A DNA stretch of 26,702 bases from an uncultured Eggerthellaceae bacterium (GTDB taxonomy: Bacteria > Actinomycetota > Coriobacteriia > Coriobacteriales > Eggerthellaceae), in NCBI GenBank assembly GCA_910585565.1, contig CAJUFC010000171.1, positions 1 through 26,702 of the forward strand, read 5' to 3'. The notes beneath the pieces were generated by a model. That model was given only the letters and a program-made list of their open reading frames with translations, was not told the origin of the DNA and made no database searches. Made by a program: the position numbers and the translations under genes. Shown here in pieces: positions 25,001-26,702 of the stretch. The first letter of the stretch is position 1. Every line of letters starts with the position of its first letter.

Positions 25001-26702
25001 GCCCGCGCTTGCGGTATACGGGCTCTGGACGACCTCTACCTCGATGAGCTCAGCGGGAATGCTCGAAAGCGTCTCGGACACCGCCGGCGAGTTATTCTCG
25101 CCGGGCGCCCCCGTCACGCTCTCCAGCAGGAGACCGCGCACGTCGATGTTGCCCGCAGCATCAAAAATGGGTTCAGCGCCGCGCGGCATGACATAGGTGA
25201 ACTCGACGCCGTCAAGGGTGCGATCGCCATAGTTGAGTGCCGTCAAGCGGCTCGTGTAGTCTTCGTTGTATTCGAGCGTGGCGCTGTGTTGACCCCACAC
25301 CACGCCGCGTCGGTAGGAGGCGAGCTCGAGCCCCGCCCAATTGTAATAGTGCCACGACGACTGCGGATCCATACCCGACTCGTACTGGCGCGCCGACTTG
25401 TACCCGATGGTCGCCTCCGACGCAGGGATCATCTCGGATGCGGTGGCGAGCCATGCCTTCTGCATGTGCACGCGCGTCTGGCTCCACACGAGCGGCGTCG
25501 GCAGCGCCTCGGCAAGAGGCATGACGCGTCGCTTCGTGACCTCGCTCCACCAATCGCGCACGACGCCCGACTTGTTCGCCTGCATGGTGCGCAGGTTCAC
25601 GTCGCTCGGCTTCGCGCCGATGGCCTCGGCGTTCGTCACGCCAGAGATGACAGGCGTATAGCGCGTCGTCTGACAGAAGCGGTCTGTGCGCGCATCGGTG
25701 TCGAGGATGATGCCGTTGTTACCCGCAATGTTGTAGTTGTAGTTGCTCGCCGTCGGGTTGTCAGCTTCGCCGGGGATGTAGGTATACGAGCCGTCGAACG
25801 CCTCCCACAGGTCGGTGTCGTCGGGCTTGTCTCCCGAGAAGGCGCTCTCATGCATGAGGTAATCCATGTCCATGAGGATGCCCGTCGGGTCGATGCGCTG
25901 CGGCCCCGCCCCCGGATTGACTAGGTTGGCGCCATCTCCCGGGAAGACGCCGCCGTAGTTCTCGTAGTAGCTCGTATGGAAGTAGTGCTCGCCGATGCGC
26001 GGGAAGTAGGCCGGCTCCTCGCCGTTCTCGTACGTCGCGGTCACCTGCGGCAGGTCATCGATGGACGCGCGCACCGGGAACCACAGCTCGATGGTGTCGC
26101 CCACCTCCATGCGCGTGCTGCCTGCTTCCAGCGTCTCGATGGGGAACAGGCGGTCGTGCTCGTCGGTCTCGACCGAGCCCGAGCCCGTGCCTGCGTCACC
26201 GTCTGCAACCCACTCGATCTTGAGCAGGGTGAAGTCGGTGTCAGAGGCCGTAGAACCCGTGCCTACCTTCATGTCGGCGAACCTGCGATTGGCGCCCGCA
26301 GCCGCCGAACGGTTGTAGTGCATGGCGCCGCCAAAGTCAGGGGCCACCCCTGACGCGTCCTCGACCTTCGTCACCTGCATCTTCATGCCCTGGGTGCGCC
26401 TGTCCAAGACGTCTGCGCCCGATCCGTCAGTCCACTTGATGCGGCCCTCCAGCGCAGACGCCAGATAGTCCGCATCGATCACGGCTGCGTCGGGCTGCCC
26501 CGCAACGGCACTCGACGTCTTGAGGTACTTCGTGGGGATGCGCTCGTAAAACACTGGGTTGTACAGCTCGCCTTCCAGCCCGACGGTGTTGCTGCCCTCT
26601 GCCAGGTTGCGCAGGCTGTCCTTGTACCAGAACTCCTCGCCGGCGACATATCCCGTCTTCTGGGCGGCGTCAGGGGCATAGGTGCAGCCCTCGCCTGCAG
26701 GA
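3923..26702 (-). CDS. Giant LPxTG-type wall-anchored surface protein with SdrD_B-like modules (5' end outside window)
   Basis: One open frame of about 7,592 sense codons with no stop or frameshift. It is still open at the right edge: the GTG at 26554 is an ordinary Val inside LYNPVFYERIP, and upstream codons read on as coherent protein (for example AGEEFWYKDSLRNLAEGS). Signal peptide and start are therefore unseen. From N to C the frame holds a non-repetitive beta-rich part (26702 to about 19230) with two low-complexity linkers, a D-x-x-G-x-P ladder (18731-19227), a further non-repetitive part (about 17290-18730), an array of 17 SdrD_B-like calcium-binding modules plus one degenerate (about 4200-17290), and a sorting signal. 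Cys is rare (about 13), as expected for an extracellular protein. SdrD_B domains are known from staphylococcal Sdr adhesins, where they form Ca2+-dependent rigid rods. By analogy this is a wall-attached stalk or adhesin; ligand unknown. No close family match for the N-terminal half is recognised. Confidence 0.95.
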   Translation of the reverse strand, partial: PAGEGCTYAPDAAQKTGYVAGEEFWYKDSLRNLAEGSNTVGLEGELYNPVFYERIPTKYLKTSSAVAGQPDAAVIDADYLASALEGRIKWTDGSGADVLDRRTQGMKMQVTKVEDASGVAPDFGGAMHYNRSAAAGANRRFADMKVGTGSTASDTDFTLLKIEWVADGDAGTGSGSVETDEHDRLFPIETLEAGSTRMEVGDTIELWFPVRASIDDLPQVTATYENGEEPAYFPRIGEHYFHTSYYENYGGVFPGDGANLVNPGAGPQRIDPTGILMDMDYLMHESAFSGDKPDDTDLWEAFDGSYTYIPGEADNPTASNYNYNIAGNNGIILDTDARTDRFCQTTRYTPVISGVTNAEAIGAKPSDVNLRTMQANKSGVVRDWWSEVTKRRVMPLAEALPTPLVWSQTRVHMQKAWLATASEMIPASEATIGYKSARQYESGMDPQSSWHYYNWAGLELASYRRGVVWGQHSATLEYNEDYTSRLTALNYGDRTLDGVEFTYVMPRGAEPIFDAAGNIDVRGLLLESVTGAPGENNSPAVSETLSSIPAELIEVEVVQSPYTASAGYDAPSASNDPASYRSGTSINASGDPSADAARVTYESITADASEIGTDAYRHSESYVRSSQPWVLKITVNQELGKWFGRTIDGGAVNTADPDDYTTGGYRIYVDVPSHIFGNNQNETWNDRVLVRPIDTKERGDDTVAGQEPSKSSAYYQVYDVDHVEGALASTLIYGRDVQPWGMDYAWTTRTTQYERYDMFWGMPNMPAVNGWTVYNNAVVTPASAPMGIKATNGEDGIPWTCAYKGAADDEAAVLYAQTGTHAKQARPFVRVWNDIGDQGVSARVPDEYYVGTEADKRQLNIHVENHYYWNDYAVTGRIQYKDFDERRYHNYAMDGGQMGDVVLPIVTTVLPHGVAPVNAATGMPYDAIPNVEQPLNASDWSLAYSMNANVDNYASAIKDDDALKAMFTATVTYEEVDVEATDGDAGDTGYRYVVRFVANGTDHNNADGNKLAANVLLGASATADEMAARTANAEQRIPTGGMDTFRLNITTYDGPEQPEGEEGHDEAKRLYENIRTYVSSKMDGYRFLNDEDVSGNPYYVGSGVRHEYYVSGHDYVRVDPAADKRLDTIETYYRFYGNAGASYIGGFIPPNSVSDGAQTNESVPQNYLPGFVGTYDEAAGVKTWNKHAGSGVPATTTRPLGGADGAGIQVEDYAFRPAWALSTASTAGLNANDAATTSDGFANRARGTDDAGNAISDSSHDRGSFAALKLRIKDPALSVRYKVEPTPVDRPSDSDEPDNPHAVVPSDANPLDLALRAFDSTGAITYYDSARGAAVAELLEADGDARPLYDINGSLFLDAQGTQSYEPAQVDVWQYNDTPWYSAYVTNGGLPGGDTLNNTGPIRHAKLVYAFHLPKQVTFYDDALLRTADKDARSIMRAMTDYEGDDYAFYVERTYTDRLTGKTMLEQLTPKQLVEAGWTVEIIAQQDWNTNDYTDRDYAKPDVDDPEDVPSSATTKPYQHDGEVVVFELAPPDDATDAEFDGNDSMLQAYWKDGIRPDGYVGHNDTVTLKIRTRIDNVGDGESAKEDLTLTEKVGGNDVERPLTYREQLAAIRTWNGGDSIAYATTHDRALEWLSTDDAVEDGWTHTYTGDGDSAGDGEGDGDGTGGAGTGTDGASTGTGTDPDAGAGASPAAGTKAAKRVLPVAGVTTFGHFADQDTSRFYLADYPAHERYEDYPASVEMNDAGEVVEVPAQDLDRDADVRPHDCYDDVYVSAKAGFFQIRKPSASVRVDTEKRRSLLGDDDMNILLAEDSHQNSANQFFITQAINTGGAVNSFVVDWQVPFWGTGRMTNGDAPFSSATNPIGRIQPNLATVRTGIWEVPGAEYQTNGAGDVVRDADGKPIPMNEAAEIESHLRVYLFARLADNDRSHDKDDIASDGSQKYPNGNGFDEQNGGAYQDHENFAVPGTDADRDYWFGEDGADDYNTADADYSSWVAVGDPRGYAVSDKTNTIIDVVDGEYAIEKGATEQVRQIRWIIRAADEGSAVSDDALSHTYAVPHGFRLDVDAIPDDDRTPDTIRWSIDDSPLSPRKQEADDVDPDRMGTGWELQLPAGWEELSIEERKYRRYQVKELDEDGFPKKDAAGRFIYTDGNFRVVNNSPLPDTLKQGVAGAQFQTFILEDPEFPEKPVTASSAGTSAAAVSRAMYVADDAATFVGPVLEAYGAGEGTAEGGAAVAAAATAGDVAAAGETTALPDDMYTVRDVLAKSQAADAGGMGADALRAFGMADGADAGVGASAVMTLAGTEGDEGAGDGNDGSGETPDPPVQDDEGGKPVTTVTHVNHFVSATPRYDDTKFAEFERSRAGFFRDPEYPFIKIGMTQQYFEGNGLDGYSWSSTNDVPVIDTAASRMLRYTISLTNLSKEQLEFLGVTDGEPDYCTNPSISEVLPVIEGFGAAANMTDETFTYIPYSEASSADSPLNAGFASRPAYVEYPMLDEGGNQVYVPEYDEDGNPKLDADGNPILKPQMQRTVLNYASSIERQKIPERDSYGDIVYEPVLNEAGKPVYIQETDEDGNPVFNDDGTPRYVQQKTADGTPKVDAAGNPLYEYEKVVLTDSKGTPAFYEDGSPAYKPRYRQKVDADGSPMVDAAGKPVYMEYGPMWTYRFVKYNDDLTEATDVVGGDQYGLTMNNPYVGGDLRVADKLNSINEEVRTQRKFLSWQFSGATDEDGVSTRGRLDMGTAVVVELLMPISESASASVSRDLLIATGFDFKYGNFNGYVPTVQTSSESVSLVRDTRDVNLDGRIDQKMLSMSLAAVGFVSKDMVAQLKTASTDIDASRTKDSYGPAAAPEGTDYTYYSSLMNLSNGIEQARNTTRPVLYDVLPYVGDTETSNTSNGEPVARASQWNGWISDLDSIKIEMYDPFGLHNPKLGLPQNTSTTRYLSDDEVSFWVGPVRTAPDGKLVPYTEDDIPQLWEMGETASKDWLNARRAQIAQSGINASEMRADGFVPLDELKEQISSGTLGAEEAEKLRKGLRVIWAQVLDEADYEMFVPASGYYRLSCDMHTPLNLPKYNGNTTGNPVFDMNLDPKDPELNPDLAARLAEVVQWNSFVSRINTHGSTEEADMRATVMENSLAGVFVDAPDERGYIGDYVWLDPDWNTLQDDTADAETTDGLGRTTTYHKGANGRWTIATGKHIADGGVWSQFYTDGEGEKSPAYRDVDYDGEVEDPGINGVVVELLNEWGIPVNRNGLAAKLVNDADTDYQDVWVKCDPETGDIAFNEFGKYDAVIDGAPYAFVTESDYYDNKGYYILSNLAPGKYKLRYTFPSQYASYSLTTKEIGPDDARVKMKIERIEDDPATPDVNEAALIATTETPITVEAVKYDKEKFAKGDLDEVHELYDARATSYDVGIACPVDYQGVVYRDDWVEGADEEMDDEDINSILDTHDGGTLNLPDYLTQGAGTQAPELRLGDMRVTVHEYDTVSQKMDENVALDADGNVAEFITKVGDAEIPDGFFSFTLIPDRAYIIVVADTQMRMLKPTLVTWSDNPLEIPNDTVAEFDNDLLIEKGVMKTRPVYTAVPLDDDGHAIYETDDAGNEAQHLGYQKQNKVALGLIDGTKGYLGNRIWNDANYNGLQEDDELGVNDVKVLLERWYYDTDDAAGPTWKLVPNQHTADSNGDGVGDSLRYDITGKDKGAGQYLFRDVKTYVEDPYDTTSPEGTKKKYLAGYRVRIDKADLAKLPQDWAITKRNVETAGVDNTELDSDLSTTTIASYLSQATGGSTDDAFYLNENGSIQVEDGIGPAGFIVMAESADENTPNENKLTITVTDGTGATTDITYNLGDAKRLYNFDGGIVEIPTSAIEGCVWDDGVHAAGGYDGVRGEDEPGIKDQEVRLTQWYYRDGAWERNATFGADPRTTKLSNPADPTSARVPRSTGAVSATDANGAGYIAVMTDEDGTYSFDNLPTAYTDEFGGHYLAAYRVELARLHAGETTASTDDDVEWLLTRYHQHADELVDSDAYSKDLQGATGAIMVSSRERDAAAGGAPVDRAHDGQVILASAIPEKYVQDGATQASQVTIAATDAMPADRAMRADSTGVTYDWLLAAVNEDGEAVKPGGDVGEIMRPLQAIAGVIWDDANDDGIQDDSELASTSGVVHTDANGDGIVDEGEIESDFTGSNIANDLEVTLWRMVPTADGSGWEADAAWAPVTTTTADHIFWDGGTYKNVAGFFSFGELLTQRLNADGTTTVYGYRLQVTDERFVTRELNVAKFKQGSDYKRDSDLRYEDGYLMDVEAGEVDVLLQPTDGASTASNKVSAPASRNPNHEAAAAGGSVEYDVAKGADRASNDGGIRIPAAQSIAGYVWHDKQGTIDAATGAFAQGPNALTDYDGIKDEGEPAIAGKTVILRQYYYDAGEWHDSLASGPGANANIYATMETDQDGHYCFEDVSASVVRLVDGAYVNYLAGYTVEVLGGTGASAISGLPATLMQVGTPGSDDRNSKARSAEQNLDTHYGSGNYPVLWDESDIQAVNADGDVVKSVLDRKLVVAARATNDDAAGNGATEEPYRVTVSPDLDFDMTRGQDELRMHAGFGPFGTAKIQGVVWNDGDHDGLRSFKTPIDPVDSTPPTPPGTGAPEAAGAATADIPIEGAGLTITQWYRADNGSWAPNPAFAYAYVDKDADTGKDVVLTDQDGVYTFAGLPTYVGVTADGTIVQPDDFAGAIASDDIRIVAYSVRLDKRSEVIATREHAAVSADATRYDSDLGSDATEDGTLYEEYEPGSDDAGEFVYRADGMILVSAASVLIDGDRRDQYGAIYEQVDYDTPRPVEMQRGGDAGLVTIPTSSIRGRVWNDVDYDGVQSDAVKDGALVEPGMAGEAVRITRWYYDDAQTNEADGGSHWFRDESFGFTDDGGAWHGYYEATTDADGVYVFENLPTAIVGEHDAIHLAAYRVELVAAHEETLDVNGDTITEQWLLTRQHQGADATADSDAIAAVGADGAAIVGATGGIPLNVRNAEKGNAVEMQLVLAQMASRDVGACKPNTSHVAVAGDAHTSAAVYDWRVPATLPDSGEPGRTGADAGQLAPPKQSISGIIWHDDDNDGMQDDYELTGDGRFLWTDANDDGVVDPGELADEPLANGVEVTIYRLVPDGAGGWEYDDADGTSPVWSRTMTTDFKTVDGTPTDLAGYFQFDDLSTQKYIPAVVDGAGTIVTPERIVVCGYQLRITDERFENRQMGIAKYQRGNYAADLTETERDSDLRYIDGFLMNRDKGEVDVLLEPAEDMSAASNVTLAPHAKNPIVLHAGETGSVAYDLALGADRADNDGGIRELAPYAIAGFVWNDADYDGVFEGNVPHASEAGIDGKQVILKQYYWQPGAVEGTGEWVHNPDFAYPTGLGADAAAFAAGADAAAAPVAAAAASGSTSAVLTQGGGAYLFEGVPVYVLKDGAYRMAGYTLEVKGGADADAVNGLPTTLVEAHSPAAEAFNSKGYSAQQNTIAGYDAGNYPIYWSDYNAQEMAPNGRDVTKSVLEGKLVLAAKAVLDGPHMTQPQHLVTVQARDAAGNPISDDAGNPVTYAFDTSLGQDELRMNAGFGPYQLSKIQGVVWDDANYDGLRNFAIDGFDDGSVPTGVDATVSEEVIPGAVVRLTQWYLDGGTWVKVAPERFSMEAVTSDRDDAAAGLHRGVYTFEGVPSYVGIKRDGTVVQPYAHDADGKRTDGFAAEAVDTDDIRLASYTVELVGLKKAETGDGGTVTETLLGRDDVIATRMHAALSVDGDLVDATRFDSDLRPDGKPADAASGAVAAADVRLYEQYEPEHGRILVATEVDVAGRTGQYDEDGWGGVAYDPLLAVEQQRGGDAGLVEIPTGSLAGRVWDDADYDGVQDADEDGVFSEPGLEGETVRVTRWYYDGARTNDADGGSHWFRDETFGFADAGGTWHGYYETTTDAEGAYEFAGVPTAVVLPGDDVRLAAYRVELAEVRNADGTAGARWMLTRSHQGASEQDSDALSEDERGVTGGIALTVRGGNAAEPQLVERQLIVAAPAQHETAVADSQVAVEVGEAAGEGSAAGDAPGVVSSGAGVYDWRQVAKMSDGETAGRDGADAGELAPVTHRIEGVIWHDADNDGIQNDEDDDIVNGLTVMLERYVFTPGDGAAATWKSDPAWNASDHVVATAPMALPEGERNGVFAFEGLDTHVRDASGNATVYGYKVKLIDERVMGADFRTREFVVAKRHQGNDVALDSDLRLEDGYLVAIDEGEMIVLLQQEEATSQPSNLVTVAAGDAGAAAASTMVLDVALGRDAYDSDGGILPIPTRVIAGDVWFDSADETMVASTDYDGIKDASEAGIPGKTVRLVQWAYDDAVGAWQRLGERTTTTWAEARDGERVGHYEFVDCPVLVAVETGYKLAGYTLELAGGEGDDAMNAVPATLLRVGTPHIDYDAVNSKAVSMNDVKDGGLWQRGTYPIAWAEEHAFMTIEGGDAGEAAVADGNAGDSDGGAANDDGSADGGAGDGEDDGVPAEPVHKQVLDSRIVLAKSVDAASYGGNYLFQTERGAGEDAVSFAYDLIDGQDERRMHAGFVPFEPDKAASVRGVVWDDRNYDGVRAFETRIDTADAPPVERIDGEDPIAGVEMRLTQYYVAVPGEVPEPDEGTEPGGSNDPDGPVVREGAGEPVEPVEPDEPTGPDGSDSPDDSDDPAAVALMQNRAFGDRDEETGELLGYQVALTDDEGVYEFTKLPSYVGVAYDEGGNAHVLQPSQFDLRTLIVREGEAAADDVTKVDHIRLCLYRVELVQPEETAASRHHVASAQVRFDSDLDHTETADDQVLYEQYVSADGPVDLDDMTNARADEAHLRQDGFIVVAAPTVPGSQYEAEYQGIVYDIPRPLLDNRGGDAGLVTVIRTSSIEGRLWVDADVDGIRADGESPFTGAEIVLQRYWYDVAAETWVIDEEATQTTVPEADGTWRFDGLETTSFSLADQHADHVVYGYEVRARNIDENYTLTFMNQGTNPLTDSDLSSATLRFQPDVAVEGMIVLATAATADESVVLRIPGPAGIEYSAVGMRTSVGNDAGFVPYAVAAIRGIVWEDADHDGVRAAGEAPIAGVPMSIDRYYWNGDGWTFDDAFAIDSMTSDVNGEWVFGALRGAGRFEGEDGTWASVAYGYRVHALELPEKYEVSILGAVPDGAVDSDLDEMTARIVPDEAHGGLIVLAAFHEAGSSELPQMAAALPLARADSAGEGESSGEGDDGAPGDGDDVTPGDGSGEPGDDTAPGDDENPSMGEDAPDGDYGIYAVGPEGSWSMVEAHDSDNNDAGLVPYGLASISGWVFDDPDGDGVQDAASTPMAGHEVILERRSVAFDAADRFGSTGSIDSDRNTDLDAEGEPIGGSFARGLNAHGPLSAAALSAYGISSPMAERGTSALAVTGELDSMAGYGEPTAWTEVGRIEATAEGLYEFNELELMDAEGNPYEYRVRSTLPEGYAFVPKDASEDDNLDSDWESVDDLASERDGATDALMVVGPRDESANVYGITHKMTEPFLWMRDHENSVDLGMTHEDVANGTTPLPNTNPATMVKAGDEIRLLAALVLTVTAFILLFVAVIRRRAPHDRQRSVR
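4200..6064 (-). repeat. Terminal three SdrD_B-like modules (one A-type plus two others)
   Basis: After the third four-module unit come three shorter modules. The first (core Trp codon at 6025) has GRLWVDADVDGIRADGE and follows GGDAGLVTVIRTSS, so it belongs to class A by position and linker. The second (Trp at 5503) has GIVWEDADHDGVRAAGE. The third has Phe in place of the core Trp (GWVFDDPDGDGVQD). The second and third are each preceded by NDAGFVPY or NDAGLVPY, the usual closing strand of the previous domain. All three keep the DSD motif before the closing strand. The acidic stretch at 4905-5065 sits inside the second module. About 70 residues separate the last module from the sorting motif. 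Confidence 0.8.
4905..5065 (-). repeat. Gly/Asp/Pro-rich low-complexity insertion
   Basis: About 50 residues of Gly, Asp, Glu, Pro and Ser, including repeated PGD(D/G) words (GAPGDGDDVTPGDGSG, EPGDDTAPGDDENPS). It interrupts the penultimate SdrD_B-like module between its strand ILVLAAF-type segment and its DSD motif. It is probably disordered and may be glycosylated or simply a spacer. Confidence 0.7.
6653..6825 (-). repeat. Pro/Glu/Asp/Gly-rich low-complexity insertion in module D3
   Basis: About 57 residues of repeated EPV/EPD and GPD/SDD words (for example EPVEPVEPDEPTGPDG). It is placed between the WYY-type strand (LTQYYVAVPG) and the strand ending in TDDEGVYEF. The equivalent loops of copies 1 and 2 are 15-20 residues, so this is an insertion inside a folded module and not an interdomain linker. 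Confidence 0.7.
7181..7314 (-). repeat. Gly/Asp/Ala-rich low-complexity insertion in module C3
   Basis: About 45 residues (including DGNAGDSDGGAANDDG) lie between AEEHAFM and HKQVLDSRIVLA. In copies 1 and 2 the same gap is about 10 residues (DESDIQ...VKSVLDRKLVVAA). Confidence 0.7.
9155..12211 (-). repeat. Four-module supra-repeat, copy 2 (A-B-C-D)
   Basis: 1,019 residues. Core Trp codons begin at 12175 (A, GRVWNDVDYDGVQS), 11446 (B, GIIWHDDDNDGMQDDYE), 10714 (C, GFVWNDADYDGVFE) and 9919 (D, GVVWDDANYDGLRN). A carries GGSHWFRDESFGFTD and QHQGADATADSDA and ends VYDW. B carries a second complete EF-hand loop (11339-11374) and DSDLRYIDGFL. C carries FNSKGYSAQQN and GQDELRMNAGF. D carries FDSDLRPDG, LYEQYEP and GGDAGLVEIPT. 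Module A2 is notably closer to A3 than to A1, also at the DNA level. Confidence 0.87.
11339..11374 (-). other. Extra EF-hand-type calcium loop in module B2
   Basis: The 12 residues DANDDGVVDPGE have acidic or Asn ligands at positions 1, 3, 5, 9 and 12 and Gly at 6, fitting the canonical EF-hand/dockerin loop. It lies 25 residues after the module's own DDDNDGMQDDYE loop, so this module has two loops in tandem. Confidence 0.75.
12212..15151 (-). repeat. Four-module supra-repeat, copy 1 (A-B-C-D)
   Basis: 980 residues. Core Trp codons begin at 15115 (A, GCVWDDG...GGYDGVRGEDE), 14314 (B, GVIWDDANDDGIQDDSE), 13627 (C, GYVWHDK...TDYDGIKDEGE) and 12910 (D, GVVWNDGDHDGLRS). A carries RYHQHADELVDSDA and ends YDW. 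B carries an extra EF-hand loop (14207-14242) and DSDLRYEDGYL. C carries RNSKARSAEQN and GQDELRMHAGF. D carries YDSDLGSD, LYEEYEP and GGDAGLVTIPT. A1 lacks the GGSHWFRDE segment of A2 and A3 and has a small insertion in its calcium loop. Confidence 0.87.
14207..14242 (-). other. Extra EF-hand-type calcium loop in module B1
   Basis: The 12 residues DANGDGIVDEGE have ligands at positions 1, 3, 5, 9 and 12 and Gly at 6. They follow the module's own DANDDGIQDDSE loop by about 12 residues. The arrangement matches module B of copy 2 and is missing in copy 3. Confidence 0.75.
15152..17290 (-). repeat. First two SdrD_B-like modules plus a degenerate one
   Basis: The module with core Trp codon at 17251 (GYIGDYVWLDPDW) has its calcium loop split: about 60 residues separate WLD from DVDYDGEVEDPG. 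It is followed near 16425-16471 by YQGVVYRDDW, which looks like a decayed module start with Tyr for the core Trp. The module with Trp at 15832 (GYLGNRIWNDANYNGLQEDDE) is clean and has DSDLSTTT before its closing strands. GYIGDYVW and GYLGNRIW are the closest in this window to the textbook SdrD_B opening. These modules lie outside the four-module periodicity. Confidence 0.75.
18731..19227 (-). repeat. Ladder of short D-x-x-G-x-P repeats
   Basis: About 160 residues of the giant protein are built from half-units of 9-12 residues of the type [D/E]-x-[D/A]-G-[N/T/S/K]-P-x-[Y/F/V], paired into a period of roughly 20-25. Examples are DEDGNPKLDADGNPILKPQ, NEAGKPVYIQET, DEDGNPVFNDDGTPRYVQQ, TADGTPKVDAAGNPLYEYE and DADGSPMVDAAGKPVYMEY. 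The regular DG-turn and aromatic spacing suggests consecutive beta-hairpins forming a narrow stalk. A 25-residue break containing NYASSIERQKIPERD interrupts the ladder. No named family is recognised. Confidence 0.7.
19706..20145 (-). repeat. Ala/Gly-rich low-complexity region of the giant protein
   Basis: About 145 residues dominated by Ala and Gly (for example GGAAVAAAATAGDVAAAGE), ending in an acidic Gly/Asp stretch GTEGDEGAGDGNDGSG and PDPPVQDDEGG. It joins two folded non-repetitive parts and is probably a flexible spacer. Confidence 0.7.
21607..21756 (-). repeat. Gly/Asp/Thr-rich linker of the giant protein
   Basis: About 50 residues of Gly, Asp, Thr, Ser and Ala in short repeated words (GDGEGDGDGTGGAGTGT, then GASTGTGTDPDAGAGAS). 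It is probably disordered. At the DNA level it is a purine/pyrimidine-biased imperfect repeat prone to slippage. Confidence 0.7.

Larger units (their letters stand above)
19230..26702 (-). other. Non-repetitive N-terminal half of the giant protein (as visible)
   Basis: Roughly 2,490 residues, rich in Thr, Asp, Tyr, Trp and Val, typical of secreted beta-sandwich proteins, with no strong family match recognised. Isolated motifs resemble the closing strand of DUF11/conserved-repeat domains: NYGDRTLDGVEFTYVMPRG (25160-25249), TTVLPHGVAP (about 23960-23990), LVYAFHLPKQVTFYDD (about 22445-22490) and ISLTNLS...ISEVLPVIEG (19350-19475). This suggests several Ig-like subdomains, a low-confidence inference. 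The ligand-binding head, if any, should be here or beyond the window edge. Confidence 0.45.

Noticed and set aside
26552..26554. GTG at 26554 as the start of the giant protein
   Set aside because: The frame continues to the window edge with coherent protein sequence, and what follows is not a signal peptide. The true start lies outside.
1..26702. tRNA, rRNA, CRISPR array, insertion sequence, attachment site or riboswitch
   Set aside because: None of the characteristic structures, direct-repeat spacing or transposase motifs was seen; the only repeats are protein-coding modules and the short inverted repeats listed.

Overview
The window is GC-rich DNA (well above 60% G+C by eye, with codon third positions mostly G or C) from a Gram-positive-type bacterium. 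The best guess is a gut Actinomycetota of the class Coriobacteriia. The grounds are a very large wall-anchored surface protein with a C-terminal sorting signal, an acetate kinase of fermentative type, and high-GC codon use. No rRNA or other marker settles the taxon.

Layout. Positions 2-775 (+) are the last two thirds of acetate kinase (ackA). Convergent to it are a GtrA-like four-helix membrane protein (785-1198, -) and, just upstream of that on the same strand, a long coiled-coil and acidic low-complexity protein (1224-3185, -). These two probably form one operon, with a TATAAT box at 3207-3212. A divergent spacer of about 190 bp carries two inverted repeats. It leads into a compact type II toxin-antitoxin pair, brnT-brnA (3377-3890, +), whose start region lies against a 17-bp-arm palindrome, the likely autoregulatory operator.

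The remaining 85% of the window (3923-26702, -) is one uninterrupted reading frame of about 7,592 sense codons. It runs off the right edge, so the N-terminus and signal peptide are not seen. It encodes a giant surface protein. Its distal half, facing the anchor, is an array of 17 recognisable SdrD_B-like calcium-binding modules (core W-x-D-x-x-x-D-G) plus one degenerate module. The C-terminus has an LPNTN motif, a 20-residue membrane helix and a basic tail, which is a sortase signal with a non-canonical fifth residue. The N-terminal half as seen is largely non-repetitive beta-rich surface sequence with scattered DUF11-like motifs. It is broken by Gly/Asp/Thr- and Ala/Gly-rich linkers and by a ladder of short D-x-x-G-x-P repeats.

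The most striking structure is a higher-order repeat. Twelve consecutive modules form three tandem copies of a four-module unit A-B-C-D (980, 1,019 and 1,030 residues), followed by a fourth A-type module. Module classes keep their own signatures from copy to copy: A has DSDA and ends in YDW, B has DSDLR..DG and DGGI, C has NSK and the ending GQDE.RM.AGF, and D has DSDL plus YE.Y and GGDAGLV. This implies duplication of a roughly 3-kb block after the four modules had already diverged. Copy 3 has gained acidic low-complexity insertions inside its modules. Copies 1 and 2 carry an extra EF-hand-type loop in module B that copy 3 lacks.

How it works together (inference): the giant protein would be a calcium-stiffened stalk projecting from the wall. 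The toxin-antitoxin pair lies convergent to it, 32 bp from its stop codon. The GtrA/coiled-coil operon may serve envelope glycan work but shows no direct link to the giant gene.
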